Of a DNA stretch of 64,000 nt, positions 8,415 to 19,896 are shown piece by piece. The notes beneath the pieces were generated by a model. It saw only the letters and a program-made list of their open reading frames with translations. It did no database searches and was not told where the DNA came from. This DNA comes from Xenopus tropicalis (taxonomy: Eukaryota > Chordata > Amphibia > Anura > Pipidae): the NCBI RefSeq assembly GCF_000004195.4, contig NC_030679.2:20055212-20119211 (forward strand). Direction: 5' to 3'. A program made the position numbers and the translations under genes. Position 1 is the first letter of the stretch. Every line of letters begins with the position of its first letter.

Positions 8415-11400
8415 ATGGAAGACTCCATGGATATGGATAGCATTGCTCCCCTGCGCCCTCAGAATTTTCTCTTTGGTATGTATACAGTACCAGGGGTTTT
8501 GAAACTCGGCCACGGGTTTTTTTTGGGAAATATTATATAGACGTCACACGTTCCGCTGACTTGTTCATGGCTCCCCGGTGTCCTGCTTTTAACGGGACAG
8601 CCCAGTTTTGCGTCACTCAGCCCGCTGTCCCGGGCTTTTGTTGGAATGTCCCCGCTCCTTCCTCACGGTTAGACTGCTCCTGGGCGCAGGAGCCGAAAGC
8701 ATGGATTCATTGCTGCTGCCCTTTGCCTTTCTATGGCTCCCCTCCTGCTACCACTACCACATTATGTGGAATATAGATTCCTTCTCCCTCCCCCAGGTAC
8801 AAGCTGCACCAAATGAATGCTCTTTAACTGCTTCCGCCTCCATCTCTCCTTCATATTACCTCCCTACCCAGAGTTATCCTAAACTTTGAAGCCAATATTG
8901 CTCCAGTTTATCATCTATAATACCACCTATATCTATAATACCACCTGCAGGTTCTGTTAGCTACAACTCCCTGCACCCATCAATATCTAACATACATTGT
9001 ACAGCTCCTATTTAGCTACAACTCCCTGTAACATGTGCCATTGTTTCAATATCTCCACGTGTAAATAGCCATGTGCCTATCAGCTGGAGCTGCCATTCTT
9101 ACCTCTGCACTTATCATCAGGAAGGAAGAGTTAAATATATATAGATATATATAAAATAGTCTAGATAGATATATCTATCTATCTAATCAAATAGTTAAGA
9201 ATTTTAAAACTAATTTCCTTTTTCTCTGTAATAAAATAGTACCTTGTAATTGATCCCAAGATATAATTAATCCTTATTGAATGCAAAACAATCCTATTGG
9301 GTTTAATTAATGTTTTGTTGATTTTTTTAGTGTATTTAACGTATGGAGATCTAAATTACAGAAAGACCCCTTATCCAGAATACCCTTGGTCCTGAGCATT
9401 CTGGATAACAGGAGATAGATAGATATAGGTAGATATATTCTCGATAGATAGATAGATAGATAGATACAGAGATATATCTCAGGTTCTCTATAGAGAACCT
9501 ATCTCTGTATCTATCTATAGAGAATATATCTACCTATATCTATCTCCTGTTATCCAGAATGCTCAGGACCAAGGGTATTCTGGATAAGGGGTCTTTCTGT
9601 AATTTAGATCTCCGTACCTTAAATCCACTAAAAAAATCAATAAAACATTAATTAAACCCAATAGGATTGTTTTGAATTCAATAAGGATTAATTATATTTT
9701 GGGAACAATTACAAGGTACTGTTTTATTACAGAGAGAAAGGAAATCTGTTTTAAAATTCTGAACTTTGATTAAAATGGAGTCTATTGGAGACAGGCTTTC
9801 TGTAATTTGGAGCTTTCTGGATAACAGGTTTCCGGATAAGGGATCCCGTACATGTGTTTCAAAATAAATAAAAAAAAAATACACACAAGTGCCATAAATA
9901 TCCCATAAAAGATATCTTTATAAATGGTGCCTGTTCATGTAATTTGTCACATGACTTGCATAAACTTGTGTATTGTAATAAAGTACCCACTGTTGTAAAA
10001 TGAGGATATTCGAAGTCACCTTGGAGTTGGGCTATGGAATGTCTGATTTATAACACATGTAACACTTTTTTTGGCTGTAACCCAGCCAACTATGTAGAAG
10101 GGACCAAACCGAGCTATGGTGTAGTGCAACTACAACCCACTGTAGCTGTGTGCAGTTCAGAATAACAAATGAGAGCCAGAAGGTTCTTGCAGTTGAACAA
10201 TAGAATCAGTTTATTGTTAGAGATATGCATGGTTATATATCAATATGCAGGGTAAGTGTAATATACTCACAGCAGTTTAGCATAGCATTTCTCTGCAGAC
10301 AGCACAGAGGGTGCACATCCATTCCTCACAACTCCTCTTGAGTCTGGCCAGGGTCCGTGCCACTGGTTCAGTTTATCCACCCTTTGGAACAGTCAGATTG
10401 GATACCACACTCCTCAGGTTGAACACCTCTAGCCCTCAGGCTCCCACAGCAACTCTGGATAAGGGTTCTGATACTGCCTGCCTTCTATGTCTAAGGGCTC
10501 TGGCACACTGGGAGAGCCCTTAACCGTGGCCCTACGCTAAGGCAACAGTGCCTGTCTGGAAGTGTACTTCCAAAACTACTTTATTTGGTGGAGCCAAACT
10601 GCCCTTGCTTCCTTCCCTCACTATCTCGCTTTCCTAGAAAGTGCTCAACACAACATGCTATCTAACTGGTCCTCATTCACAGGGTCCCTGTCACTGACTT
10701 CTCTAGAGTCGATGCAGACTCTACGGTAATCACTTTACTGGGTCCCTGTTGATCCCAGGCTCAGTGGAACTTCCACCTGGGTCAGCAGATGGAGCCAAAG
10801 AGAAAGCCACACCCCCCTGCTAAGCACTATATCAGTGTGCCAAGGGAGTGGTCTCCCTGGTAACCAATAAGGCACATATGCAAAACTCTAAACTGATACA
10901 TGGGTCTTTGCCCAGTAACTGCACAAGCCAAGGAAGCTGCAGGGTTTAAAGCCATAGGGGCATGTTAACCCTATAGGTCCCTACATGTATTTTTTTTTTT
11001 TTTTTTTTACAGTAGAGGGGACTTTAATCACTATTTGACGATGCATGGAGGTACAAAGGGCAATGCATTGTAAAAGTGAGTTCTTCAATAGGTAGAAAGA
11101 TGTACATATAAAGCAGTTAGCCCATGCAAGAGGTAGAGGGCTCTGTCTGAAAGAGCTTACAATCTAAGGTAAAATATGTGGCATAGAGCATGGAATTTAA
11201 TAGAACATTTCTTTAGAAAAGCTTGAGAGTTCTTTTAAAGGCAGGAAGACTGGGAGACAGTTGGACATCATGTGGGAGTAAATTCCAGAGAAGAGGGTGC
11301 AGCCCTAGTAAAGTCTCATTTGTGAGGAGATAATGAATGAGGTGTTGCATTGATCAATAGAGCGTAACAAGCAGTTTGAGGAGTTCAGAGATGTAGAGCG

Positions 11401-14400
11401 GGGCACAGTTTTGAAATGCTGCATGTTGGTGCTTCTTTAGGCAAAATGGTGATATGGGATAAACACACAGTGGCATGGATTTTTGTATGTTCTTCCTGTG
11501 TCCACATGGGTATCTTTCCTGTCTTATAGAAACATACAGGTGGATTAATTGGTCATATGTATATAATAAACACTATTGTGATAGGGACAGACTAAGCAGT
11601 ACTAGTGCAGGGACTGATGTGAATGGTGTGTAATTTCTAAGAGCATTAAAATATATTGGCACTATATAAGTGTTTTAATAATCTAGTATAAGTGTCTCCA
11701 TAGACAAAGGGATGCTTTAAGCGCTATTTCATAATGAGCTTAATTAGGTCTTGATCTGAATACTTTTCTTTTAATAAAGAAATCCGTTTTGTTATTTTCA
11801 GCAATAAATACACTTAATCCAGTTTCACTTTAGTACTTCCTGTCAGTTCTGGTTCTGACAAGCAGATGGACTGATATATTTACCAGTCCACTGAGAAGCC
11901 CTCTGATGAACTGCTCAAAGAGTGTACTTTAAGGGCTCTGGCACACGGGGAGATTAGTCGCCCGTGACAAATCTCCCGTGTCTCAGGCGACTAATCTCCC
12001 CGGATTGCCATCCCACCGGCGAAAATGTAAATCGCTGGTGGGATGGCATAAGCGGCGGCGCGATTTCAGTGAGATCGCAAGTTTCCTCTCAAGGCAACTT
12101 GCGCGATCTCGCTGAAATCGCGCCGCCGCGTGTGCCATCTCACTGGCGACTTACACTTTTGCCGATGGGGTGGCAGGTGATTGCAACTCGGGGAGAATAG
12201 TCGCCTGAGACACGGGAGATTTGTCACGGGCGACTAATCTCCCCGTGTGCCAGAGCCCTAAGGGATTGGCACACAGTGAGATTTGTTGCCTGAGGTAAAT
12301 CTGTGCTACTGCAGGCGACATTGATTGCTGCAAGTAAAACCTATTCTGGACATACAGCTTAATTGCAGGAAAAGCCTACCTTTGCATTTTACCATGAATA
12401 AGTTTTTGCATGGATCCTATGTTACGCAATGGCAAGGCATTGTCAGGAGATTTGTCACAAATCTTATCGTGCACCATTGTCCTTAGGAAAGTGAAGGGTT
12501 TGTTCAAAGGTAGACAAAGAACTCTGAACAAATGGCCCTGGTTATATTGTCAGAGGGATGGGGTTGACGTTCAGGGAAAGAATCCAATTAGTGCTTTATA
12601 ATAAAGTCAAGGCAGAAAGATATATCTTTAAACCTAGCAGGTATCGCACTGCAGTAAATTTTAATGGAACTATAGGTAGACATGATACAGGGTGGATTAC
12701 TGTTCTAGGGGGTATTATCGATTAGAAGAAAAAATTGAGGATTGAGTGATCATATTTTAATTTTTAATGTACATTTATTTCATGCCGCAAAGTTGACCCA
12801 CACCTCTCCTGGCCTGCCCATCTGACATCGTCTGAGATGAGGGGTATGCAGGCGTAAGTCTATAAATATTGATGGCAAAGCAGGGTATATTAGGTTCATA
12901 TATGTATTGTAAAGCTTGGCCTGAAGCTGCTCGTTAAAGATGTGTGGATGCTAGCTGAAATCTAGCCGTGGGTTTCCAGGGGGCCCATGCATCACTCGTG
13001 CCACTAGTATCCTGTGCAATATACCTTACAGCTTCATTAGGGCATACTATTTTCAAATGAATGGATTAATAAGTCTGTGCAGAGAGCATGCTTTGTATGT
13101 AGCATCCCAAGTGGGGAAACTAACCAGCTTTTCTATCAGGAAGGCTTGATATGAGGCATCATATTATCAACAAATTTACTGTTTATACTTAACTCCTTTA
13201 GAACATCACGTCTCCTAATCTATATTTTTTTTTCCCCACCCTTTTTTTGATTCACAGGATGTGAACTTAAAGCAGACAAAAGAGAATATTCATTTAAAGT
13301 TGAAGATGATGAAAATGAGCACCAATTGTCATTGAGAACGGTGAGTGAATGCTATATTGTGGAACAAAACCATGGCTTTATCAGCTTGAACTGTTTTGCT
13401 GCCAGTGCATCTGTCTGGCTATTTATCAGTTGGGCTGGCAGTCCCATGTACACTTGTTGATGAGCAGCTGACTCTAGAGTTAACCTCCAGAGTCAGCGGT
13501 TACCTGTGCCCTTTCTCCTTTTTTCCAGCCTGAATGTCTGCCCCTTTGGCTACACAACAGGGTATCTTAATTTAAGCTATATTAGTGTTTCTGCGGCAAA
13601 CACACCAGTGTTATCAGTGCAGGGCAACCATACATTATATTTTAAATACTTTGATACATTATTTTTTGGTGTCACCTTTAAGTTAGGTGAAGAGTCTCTG
13701 GTTTTAGTAGGAATCCAGGTTATAAATGATTTAAAAAAAAAATAAATAAAAAAAAATGTCTTTGCCATTTGAGTATTGACAATGTGGGTTAAATTTTTTT
13801 TTATGATCAAAGGTAAATTTTGCCTAATGCTCTTGCCATTAACCCCTTATTGTTTCAGGTTAGTGTGGGTGCATCTGCTAAAGATGAGCTGCATGTTGTT
13901 GAGGCTGAAGGAATAAATTATGAAGGGAAAACCATTAAAATTACACTTGCCTCATTGAAGCCATCTGTGCAACCAACGGTATGTATGGGGTTCTTTTGAT
14001 ACAATTCCAGACCAAGACTTCTATAAGACACTATTGAGTGTTAACATTAATTTGTCCATATTGCTCACACTCCTGTTCTCCTTTATAGGTTTCTCTAGGG
14101 GGATTTGAGATAACACCACCAGTAATCTTGCGGTTGAAATCTGGGTCAGGGCCAGTATATGTCAGTGGGCAGCATCTTGTGGGTGAGTGTAATCACGTAA
14201 TTGCATCAGTTTGCTTGAGGCTTGATTCTTTTCTGGGTTTGTTTTAACAATGCTAAATGATTTTTAATGCCAAAATGTGAACTATTAAACTTTATACAGT
14301 CTGTGTAATTATAGGAGACTGCACTGATTTAAAGGGGTAGGTTAGCTTTCAAATGTTTCCCAATTCTGTTTCCAGATAGAACCTTATTTCTGGTGTTAGT

Positions 14401-17400
14401 TTTTTTTTTTTTTGTTTTGCCATTTTTCAAAATAGTTTCAAGTGTTTCTCTGGTGTTTTGGTAATCCAGGTGCAGATTCTAAACCATTAGTTTGTTGTGT
14501 TCAATGACAAGTAGCTATTTAGGGTAAACTTTGCTTTAATTCACATGCATGTGTCTAAATCTGAGGGGGTGTAACTGGCATTTCTATCTTGTGGCATTCG
14601 TGGATTTGTAAAATTGGCACCCACTTTGGTTGAGTACGCCCAGATCCGATTGATGAAATGGTCATAATTGCAATAACATCTGTTTTTTCCCCTCAATGTT
14701 CTAGCTTTAGAAGATCTTGAATCCACAGATGATGAAGATGAGGAACATGATGTGCCCAGTCCAAAAAATGCAAAAAGGACGGCATCAGATGCTGCATCAA
14801 AGGTTCCTCGGGTAGGTTTAAATGTATTTAAAGTAGCAAAATAAACTGCAGACTCGCACCCCCCCTCTTTTAGTGCCTTTGAGGGGGGGGAACTGGAGAT
14901 GGGAGCTGACCAATTCAGTGCAGTGCTTAAATGCTGACTAACTTGTACTAAGAAAAGAAGAAAACGCATTGCTTCTGCTAAAAAAAATGATCCTTTATTA
15001 AAGGAACAGTAACACTAAAAATGAAAGTGTTTTAAAGTAATTAGAATATAATGTGGTGTTGCCCTGCACTGGTAAAATTAGTGTTGGCTACAGAGACTCT
15101 ACTATAGGTTTATATAAATTAAGCTGCTGTGTAGCCATGGGGGCAGCCATTAAAGCTGGAAAAAGGGAGAAAAGGCACAGGTTACATAGCAGATAACAGA
15201 TAAGCTCTGTAGAATATAATGGGGTTTTATCTGTTATCTGCTAACTTACCTGTGCCTTTTCTCATTTGAATGGCTGCCCCCATAGCTACACAGCAGCTTT
15301 GTTTATATAAACTATAGTTGTCCTTCTAAGGCAAACACACCAGTTGTACCAATGCAGGGCAACAGTATATTATATTGTAATTACATTTATACACTGTCAG
15401 ATTTTGGTGTTACTGTTCCTTTAAGTTAGCATGAGTGGCTCCTGCGAAGCAAACGGCCTGGTGTGTTTCGGGAAAAATAATCATGGGATAGACCTATGGT
15501 TTAAGGGTCTTTCCTGAAAAGTGTCAGGCAGTAGCCACTCAACTTAATAAAGTTTAATCAAATGTATTTTAGTAGGAGTGCAGTTTTTTCTTGTGTGGTG
15601 GGTTTTTTTGTTGTCTGTGATGTCTAAATTCTTGTATGTATTTGCAGAAAAAAACACGTCTGGAGGAAGAGGACGAGGCTGATTCAGACGAGTATGTATA
15701 TAGTGTGCTTTTCTTTATGCTTTGAGAGGAATTGCACTTCTTCAGGCACTGTCCTTTTCCACTGTTGGTTGCTATCGTTCTTTCCCTTAGTTTGTGTAAT
15801 ATTTTAGCTGTTGCAGAACAGCTCTCCTGGCAAAGCAATGTCCCCAAAGCTAACTAAACAGATTGCTCTGTGTGACAATCACCCCACTGAGAGGTTTGAA
15901 TGTTTTTTTAAAAAAAAACAAAAAACCCCAGTGATTGTAATTGCTAACCTGAAACCCAGGGCTGGTACTCTTGTTAGGAGAAAACCGCACCGACCCGGGG
16001 TAGCTGCAAAGCCATGATCCTTTACCTTCTGTCTTCACGCCGCTTGCACAGTAAAGTGAAAAGCCGAACTTTATAACAAAACTGCTTTTTTACTCTACTG
16101 CACATGTGCCAGCCTCAGGATTCCCCAGGACAGGCAAGAGATTGAAAAGGATTGCTCATTTGCAGCTACTCTGGGCTGGTGATTTCTCCTAACAGGAGCA
16201 CCAACCTGGGGTATAAAGTAAGCGATTCTCTGAATAATGAAATGAGATTTAAAGTTCTTATAAGATTTTCAAATAAACATTTATTACAACAAGAGGTAAG
16301 ATAGAAGAGGAGAGAGGGTGAGCCTGGGGGGAGAAAGGCAGACATGCACCAAGCTCCTGTTGCAGCAAGGCTTCCCAGATTTTGTCAAGTGTACCCATAA
16401 TAACCATACAGTAATTCACCTGCTTTACCTTTTTATTTAGGGATGATGATGATGATGACGATGATGAGGAGGAGGACGACGAAGATGAGGATGAAGAGGA
16501 TGAAACACCTGTTAAAAAGGTAACTTGGTGACATTTGTATTTTTTTTCACTTTTGTTAACTGTTACAATGCAGTTACATACAAATATACTAACTGCAACC
16601 GGCTGTGACATCTGACATGCAAAAATCCACCAATCACAGGGTAGTACCTCTGTGTGACTCTCCCCCCCCCCCCCCCCAAACCATTTCATATTTGTTGTGC
16701 TGACTAGTTTACAACTGTAAAATGGGTAGTTCACCATCTAGACATTTTGTTATGGTTTCCACTGTTTTCTAATAGTTTGTCAGAACATGTTTGTTGTTTT
16801 TTAGTTTTGATTCTTGTGGGGTGGGGTCATTGATTCTGTAAACTTATCTAATTTGTTTAGTTTGAGCAAAAGGCAGGTTTTGTACAGGTATCAGACAGCT
16901 TCAGCATGAATAAGTATCCAGTTCTTGTGTCTTAGGTATTTTTAAATTTGCATTTCCTTTATAGACTGACTTGCCTACAAAACCAAAGGCAGCTCAAAAG
17001 TTAAATCACAATGGGAAGGCTTCTGAATTACCCACACCACTAAAGACTCCAAAAGTAAGTGGGGGGTGCCTAAACTGGGGAGCTGGTAAATCTAATTTAG
17101 ACTGGAATCCCTGAGAAGCTTGCAATCAGGGTTTGGGTTGAAACAAAGTTACAAGTTTAAGTTTTACTTACACAAGGTCATTTTAAAAGTACCCACAGAT
17201 CTTGATTATGCACTTTAAGCAATGTTGAAGCTGCTTCTACTTGATAACTAGCAGAGGTAGGGCCCCTGGTGTGCAACCCACCAGGAAACAGCAGTATCTA
17301 CTGTTGTCTGTCCTGTACCATCTCTGATCCCCTCCAATATCAGATTTTAGATCCAGGGCCTTCTGTCTTCCTGTTTGTACCCAGGTAACTTGTGTGCCCA

Positions 17401-18547
17401 CTACATAAACAGCCAAGTGTACAGAGTTCTATATCGTGTTCAGCCAAATTTTATTTTATTTATTTTTAAAGCAGTTGTCCTAAGATATGTATTCAAAAGT
17501 TCCCCCCAGGAAATGCCCCTAGAACTAAACATTGAGCTTGGGGAAGGCCTTTGAAACTCTGGTAAATGTGCCAAACCATATTACATTACAAAATTAAATA
17601 TGCAGCCATTTCATGATTTTTAAAGTTGCTTAAAGTTTTGAAGATTGGGTGGAGTTCCCCTTTAAATGTAAATATTCTGATTTTCTGTTAAAAGTTTTTT
17701 TTTTTTTCTCCTTAGACTCCAGAGCAGAAAGGAAAGCAGGATACAAAGCCTCAAACACCAAAGACACCAAAAACGCCTTTGTCTTTTGATGAAATAAAAG
17801 CAAAGATGCAAACTTCATTAGAAAAGGTAATCTAAGTATGAATATAATTTTAATCTGAGCCAATATCAAGCTATCCTGAGGATAAGAAATTTACTTTGTT
17901 TTTTCACATCGGCCAAAAAGCTTAAACGGTTCAGTGTAAACATGCCTAACATTAATTCAGAACACTACATCAAGTCAATGGTTACTAACTGGTAATGGGT
18001 TAGAGACCTGCAAAGGAAATAGTAGTGTTCTGGCTATTTTAGACATTTTAAGATGTTAAAATGTGCATTCTCACTTTTGTTTCCTCAGGGCACTGTTCTT
18101 CCTAAAGTGGAAGTAAAGTTTGCAAACTATGTGAAGAATTGCTTTAGGACAGAAAATCAGAAGGTAAATTTTAAGGCTTTCGGTGCTTAAGAATTTGTAT
18201 GGTTTATGGTAAATGCTAAAGACCCTTCAGCATGAATTGCATCACTAATGCAGCCTTACACAGGCAGAATTTATGAATTGATTGAATGCTGTAATTGTTA
18301 AACTGAGCTCTAGTCTGAAATGTATATTCAGTAATCTGAGTTAAGATGCAGTGTTCAGGCTGTGAATTTCTGTTAATGTACTATCAATCTAAAAAAAACA
18401 TTTAAAAGTTGCACCTGTCTGTTTTTGCAATCATAATTTATTTTTATATAAGATTTTAAATAGTTGAAATTAAAAGCACTACATTTTTTTTTCCAGGTAA
18501 TTCAAGATCTTTTCAAATGGAGACAGTCCCTGAAAGACTCAAAATAA
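8415..18547 (+). CDS. npm1: Nucleophosmin (NPM1/B23/NO38), 11 coding exons
   Basis: Coding exons are 8415-8475, 13258-13340, 13859-13978, 14089-14182, 14705-14811, 15648-15691, 16441-16519, 16965-17054, 17716-17826, 18089-18163 and 18497-18547. All junctions are GT-AG and in phase, giving 304 aa (human 294). Residues about 10-119 are the pentameric nucleoplasmin core ([32 protein letters not shown]). Then follow an acidic patch, a basic bipartite-type NLS (KNAKR, KKTR), 22 consecutive D/E at 170-191, a TPK-rich linker, and a C-terminal three-helix domain (about 252-304). The protein is a nucleolar histone and ribosome-biogenesis chaperone shuttling between nucleolus, nucleus and cytoplasm. 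The first ATG matches the human MEDSMDMD start. The C-terminus has F294 at the position of human W288, keeps W296, and extends four residues (KDSK) past the human end. It is convergent with slc23a1. Confidence 0.96.
9205..9850. repeat. Large inverted repeat in npm1 intron 1
   Basis: Two inverted copies of a dispersed repeat with ends like TTATCCAGAA/GGATAACAGG meet at the perfect 20-bp palindrome 9481-9500 (AGGTTCTCTATAGAGAACCT, centre 9490/9491). The pairing extends from about 9480 back to about 9220 and from 9501 to about 9740, with indels and a (GATA)n expansion in the left arm at 9435-9465. The right copy runs on to the element end near 9850. The same repeat family occurs singly at 43474, 54825, 56755 and 60001. 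The structure could form a cruciform, or a long hairpin in the pre-mRNA. Confidence 0.8.
10141..10985 (-). mobile_element. Possible solo LTR in npm1 intron 1
   Basis: On the minus strand the segment starts TGTAGGGACC and ends CACAGCTACA, giving the TG...CA and short TGTAG/CTACA inverted ends of LTRs. An AATAAA lies near its 3' end (complement at 10210-10215), followed by about 70 bp, as in the R-U5 part of an LTR. No 4-6 bp target duplication is evident and no internal retroviral or gypsy-type coding region is attached, so the call is tentative. Confidence 0.45.
10986..11430. repeat. Dispersed repeat with AGCTTACAATCTAA block
   Basis: A T-rich run at about 10988-11007 is followed by sequence containing AGAGCTTACAATCTAAGG (complement of the GATTGTAAGCTC block seen at 56290, 60330 and 62795) and GAATTCCAGAGAAGAGGGTGCAG-like text. 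It looks like an old LINE/SINE-derived interspersed repeat within npm1 intron 1. There is no coding frame. Confidence 0.5.
11933..12258. mobile_element. Harbinger-like MITE (GGGCTCTGGCACAC ends)
   Basis: Perfect inverted ends GGGCTCTGGCACACGGGGAG are flanked by TAA (11930-11932 and 12259-12261). The whole 326-bp element folds back: GATTAGTCGCCCG, CATCCCACCGGCG and GCGGCGGCGCGATTTC words reappear inverted. It lies in npm1 intron 1. The same family, with a damaged right end, is at 50166. Confidence 0.85.
13490..13690. mobile_element. Truncated T2-type MITE in npm1 intron 2
   Basis: The segment matches the right half of the T2-type elements at 14998 and 50095 (CCTGTGCC..TTCTCC, GGCAAACACACCAGTG, GTGCAGGGCAAC, ending GGTGTCACCTTTAAG). 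The left half is missing. Confidence 0.75.
14998..15424. mobile_element. T2-type MITE in npm1 intron 5
   Basis: The element runs from TTAAAGGAACAGTAACAC to GTGTTACTGTTCCTTTAA, with TTAA at each end (14998-15001 and 15421-15424), the piggyBac-type target and the terminal pattern of Xenopus T2 MITEs. Its interior is an inverted repeat: GTAGCCATGGGGGCAGCC and GGCACAGGTTACATAGCAG pair with copies on the right. It is non-coding, 427 bp. Confidence 0.9.
15950..16230. mobile_element. Foldback MITE in npm1 intron 6
   Basis: Inverted ends of the type CCCAGGGCTGGTACTC..GTTAGGAGAAA and TTTCTCCTAACAGGAGCACCAACCTGGGG enclose about 220 bp; internal words such as GTAGCTGCAAA and TTTGCAGCTAC also pair. A degraded relative of the right end is seen at about 58875-58900. 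Confidence 0.6.
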
Positions 18548-18643
18548 ACCTGCCTCTTGTTATCAAGTTGTTTGTTCTTGTTGTTGGTTTTTTTTTTAAC
18601 TGTTGGGCCCGGTCTTTGAAATGTAAGATTGCATGCGTTATTA

Positions 18644-18649
18644 AATAAA
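18644..18649 (+). terminator. npm1: npm1 polyadenylation signal AATAAA
   Basis: AATAAA lies 97 nt after the npm1 stop and is followed by a TTGTTCTT stretch. The expected cleavage site is about 18660-18670, giving a 3' UTR of only about 115-120 nt, short as in other growth-related housekeeping mRNAs. Confidence 0.85.
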
Positions 18650-18669
18650 GTTGTTCTTACATTAAGTTT

Positions 18670-19894
18670 AACCCTTTCACTGCCAGCTGTTTTGGACAAA
18701 GCAGAACTTCTACTGCCAGACAGTTTTTGAACATTTTGCACGGTTTCACTTTAGGGGCCTTCCCTCTGGGACTTTAAGTTTACCCAGGAAAACAATATCG
18801 CTTTTTTCAGGACAGCCTAATCTTTCAAAATATGGTAGAATTTTTGTGTAATTTCAATTCTGTAACAAGATATAGGCTTCTAAATGTCTAAAAAATTAAT
18901 ATTTTCCATAATATAAACATTAAACATACACCAGAAACAAATTATATATATATATATATACATACATACGAGATTTGTCACTTGTATAGGTCTAAAACTC
19001 CCTGCAGTACACTACCAAATTTCCAAAGCACTGCTCCAGAAAGCTGCATACTCAAGGCCAAAAACTTCCACTAACAAAGTTTATCCCAGAAAATTATACA
19101 TTTTTGGAAAGGACAGATTCTGGGGAATCCAGAATAGGTAGGACTGTCTGTCTGCTCCAAACTACCAAGTTGCAATGCTTTCCTCAAGTTATTGGGTTTT
19201 TATCAATTTTGAAGTTTTTTGTGAAGTTTTTACTAGAAGGGTAGAACAACAGAATCAAAGGGGTATCTTAACTTTACACACAACTTTTCTCAAAAGTTGA
19301 CTCTTAAGATATTCTATAAACATGCAGAGTTCTAAGCTGCCTGGAATTCTGATGGGTCTACTTATTTACCAACAATTTGTAGACTCAACCTTCGCAAGTT
19401 TGGCAAAATACACTTGCAGTATTGCATTAACATTTAGTGAGACACCCTTGCCATCTCTAAGGGGCAAAGATGTAATTACAGTGGAAAAATGAACCCAGCT
19501 CCACACACTAACTTGGCTCAAGGCTTCAGAGCAGTGCCATAGCCCTTAAAATTAGTATTAAGGATAAAATTGGTACCGAAGTGCATTTCTTTAGGCATAA
19601 TTTTGCTTGTTTTCTTGCTGAGGTAGTTTCTCTTGTTACAAACGAAGTGTAGGCAGTTAGGTGGTAAGTGGGTTAGCAGTTGGCTTATATCATATCTTTG
19701 TTCCTTTATGTAAACATTACAGCAGCTTTAATGAACGATGCCAAAAAGGCATAATAAAAATGCACTAAATGGTGCTAATAAGGTTTTATGGGCTAATTGG
19801 TTATAAAGTTCAGCTCTGGGAAAAAATAAAGGTTAATAGTTTCAAAAGTTAAATCCATGCATACCAATAAAAGTTCACTGCACAAAATGTTGAA
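18670..19894. other. Intergenic DNA between npm1 and a Tc1 relic
   Basis: No gene is visible. The segment begins with TTTAACCCTTTCACTGCCAGC, which reads like an interspersed repeat end. A short (TA)n run followed by CATA units sits at about 18943-18968. I cannot assign the rest to a family. Confidence 0.45.
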
Positions 19895-19896
19895 TA

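Noticed and set aside
16258..16737. 159-codon minus-strand frame with a poly-serine run
   Set aside because: It is the antisense shadow of the GAT-rich acidic exon 7 of npm1.
8476..18496. Intron-encoded snoRNA genes in npm1
   Set aside because: I looked for paired C/D or H/ACA boxes near the intron ends and found no convincing set; a dedicated search would be needed to exclude them.
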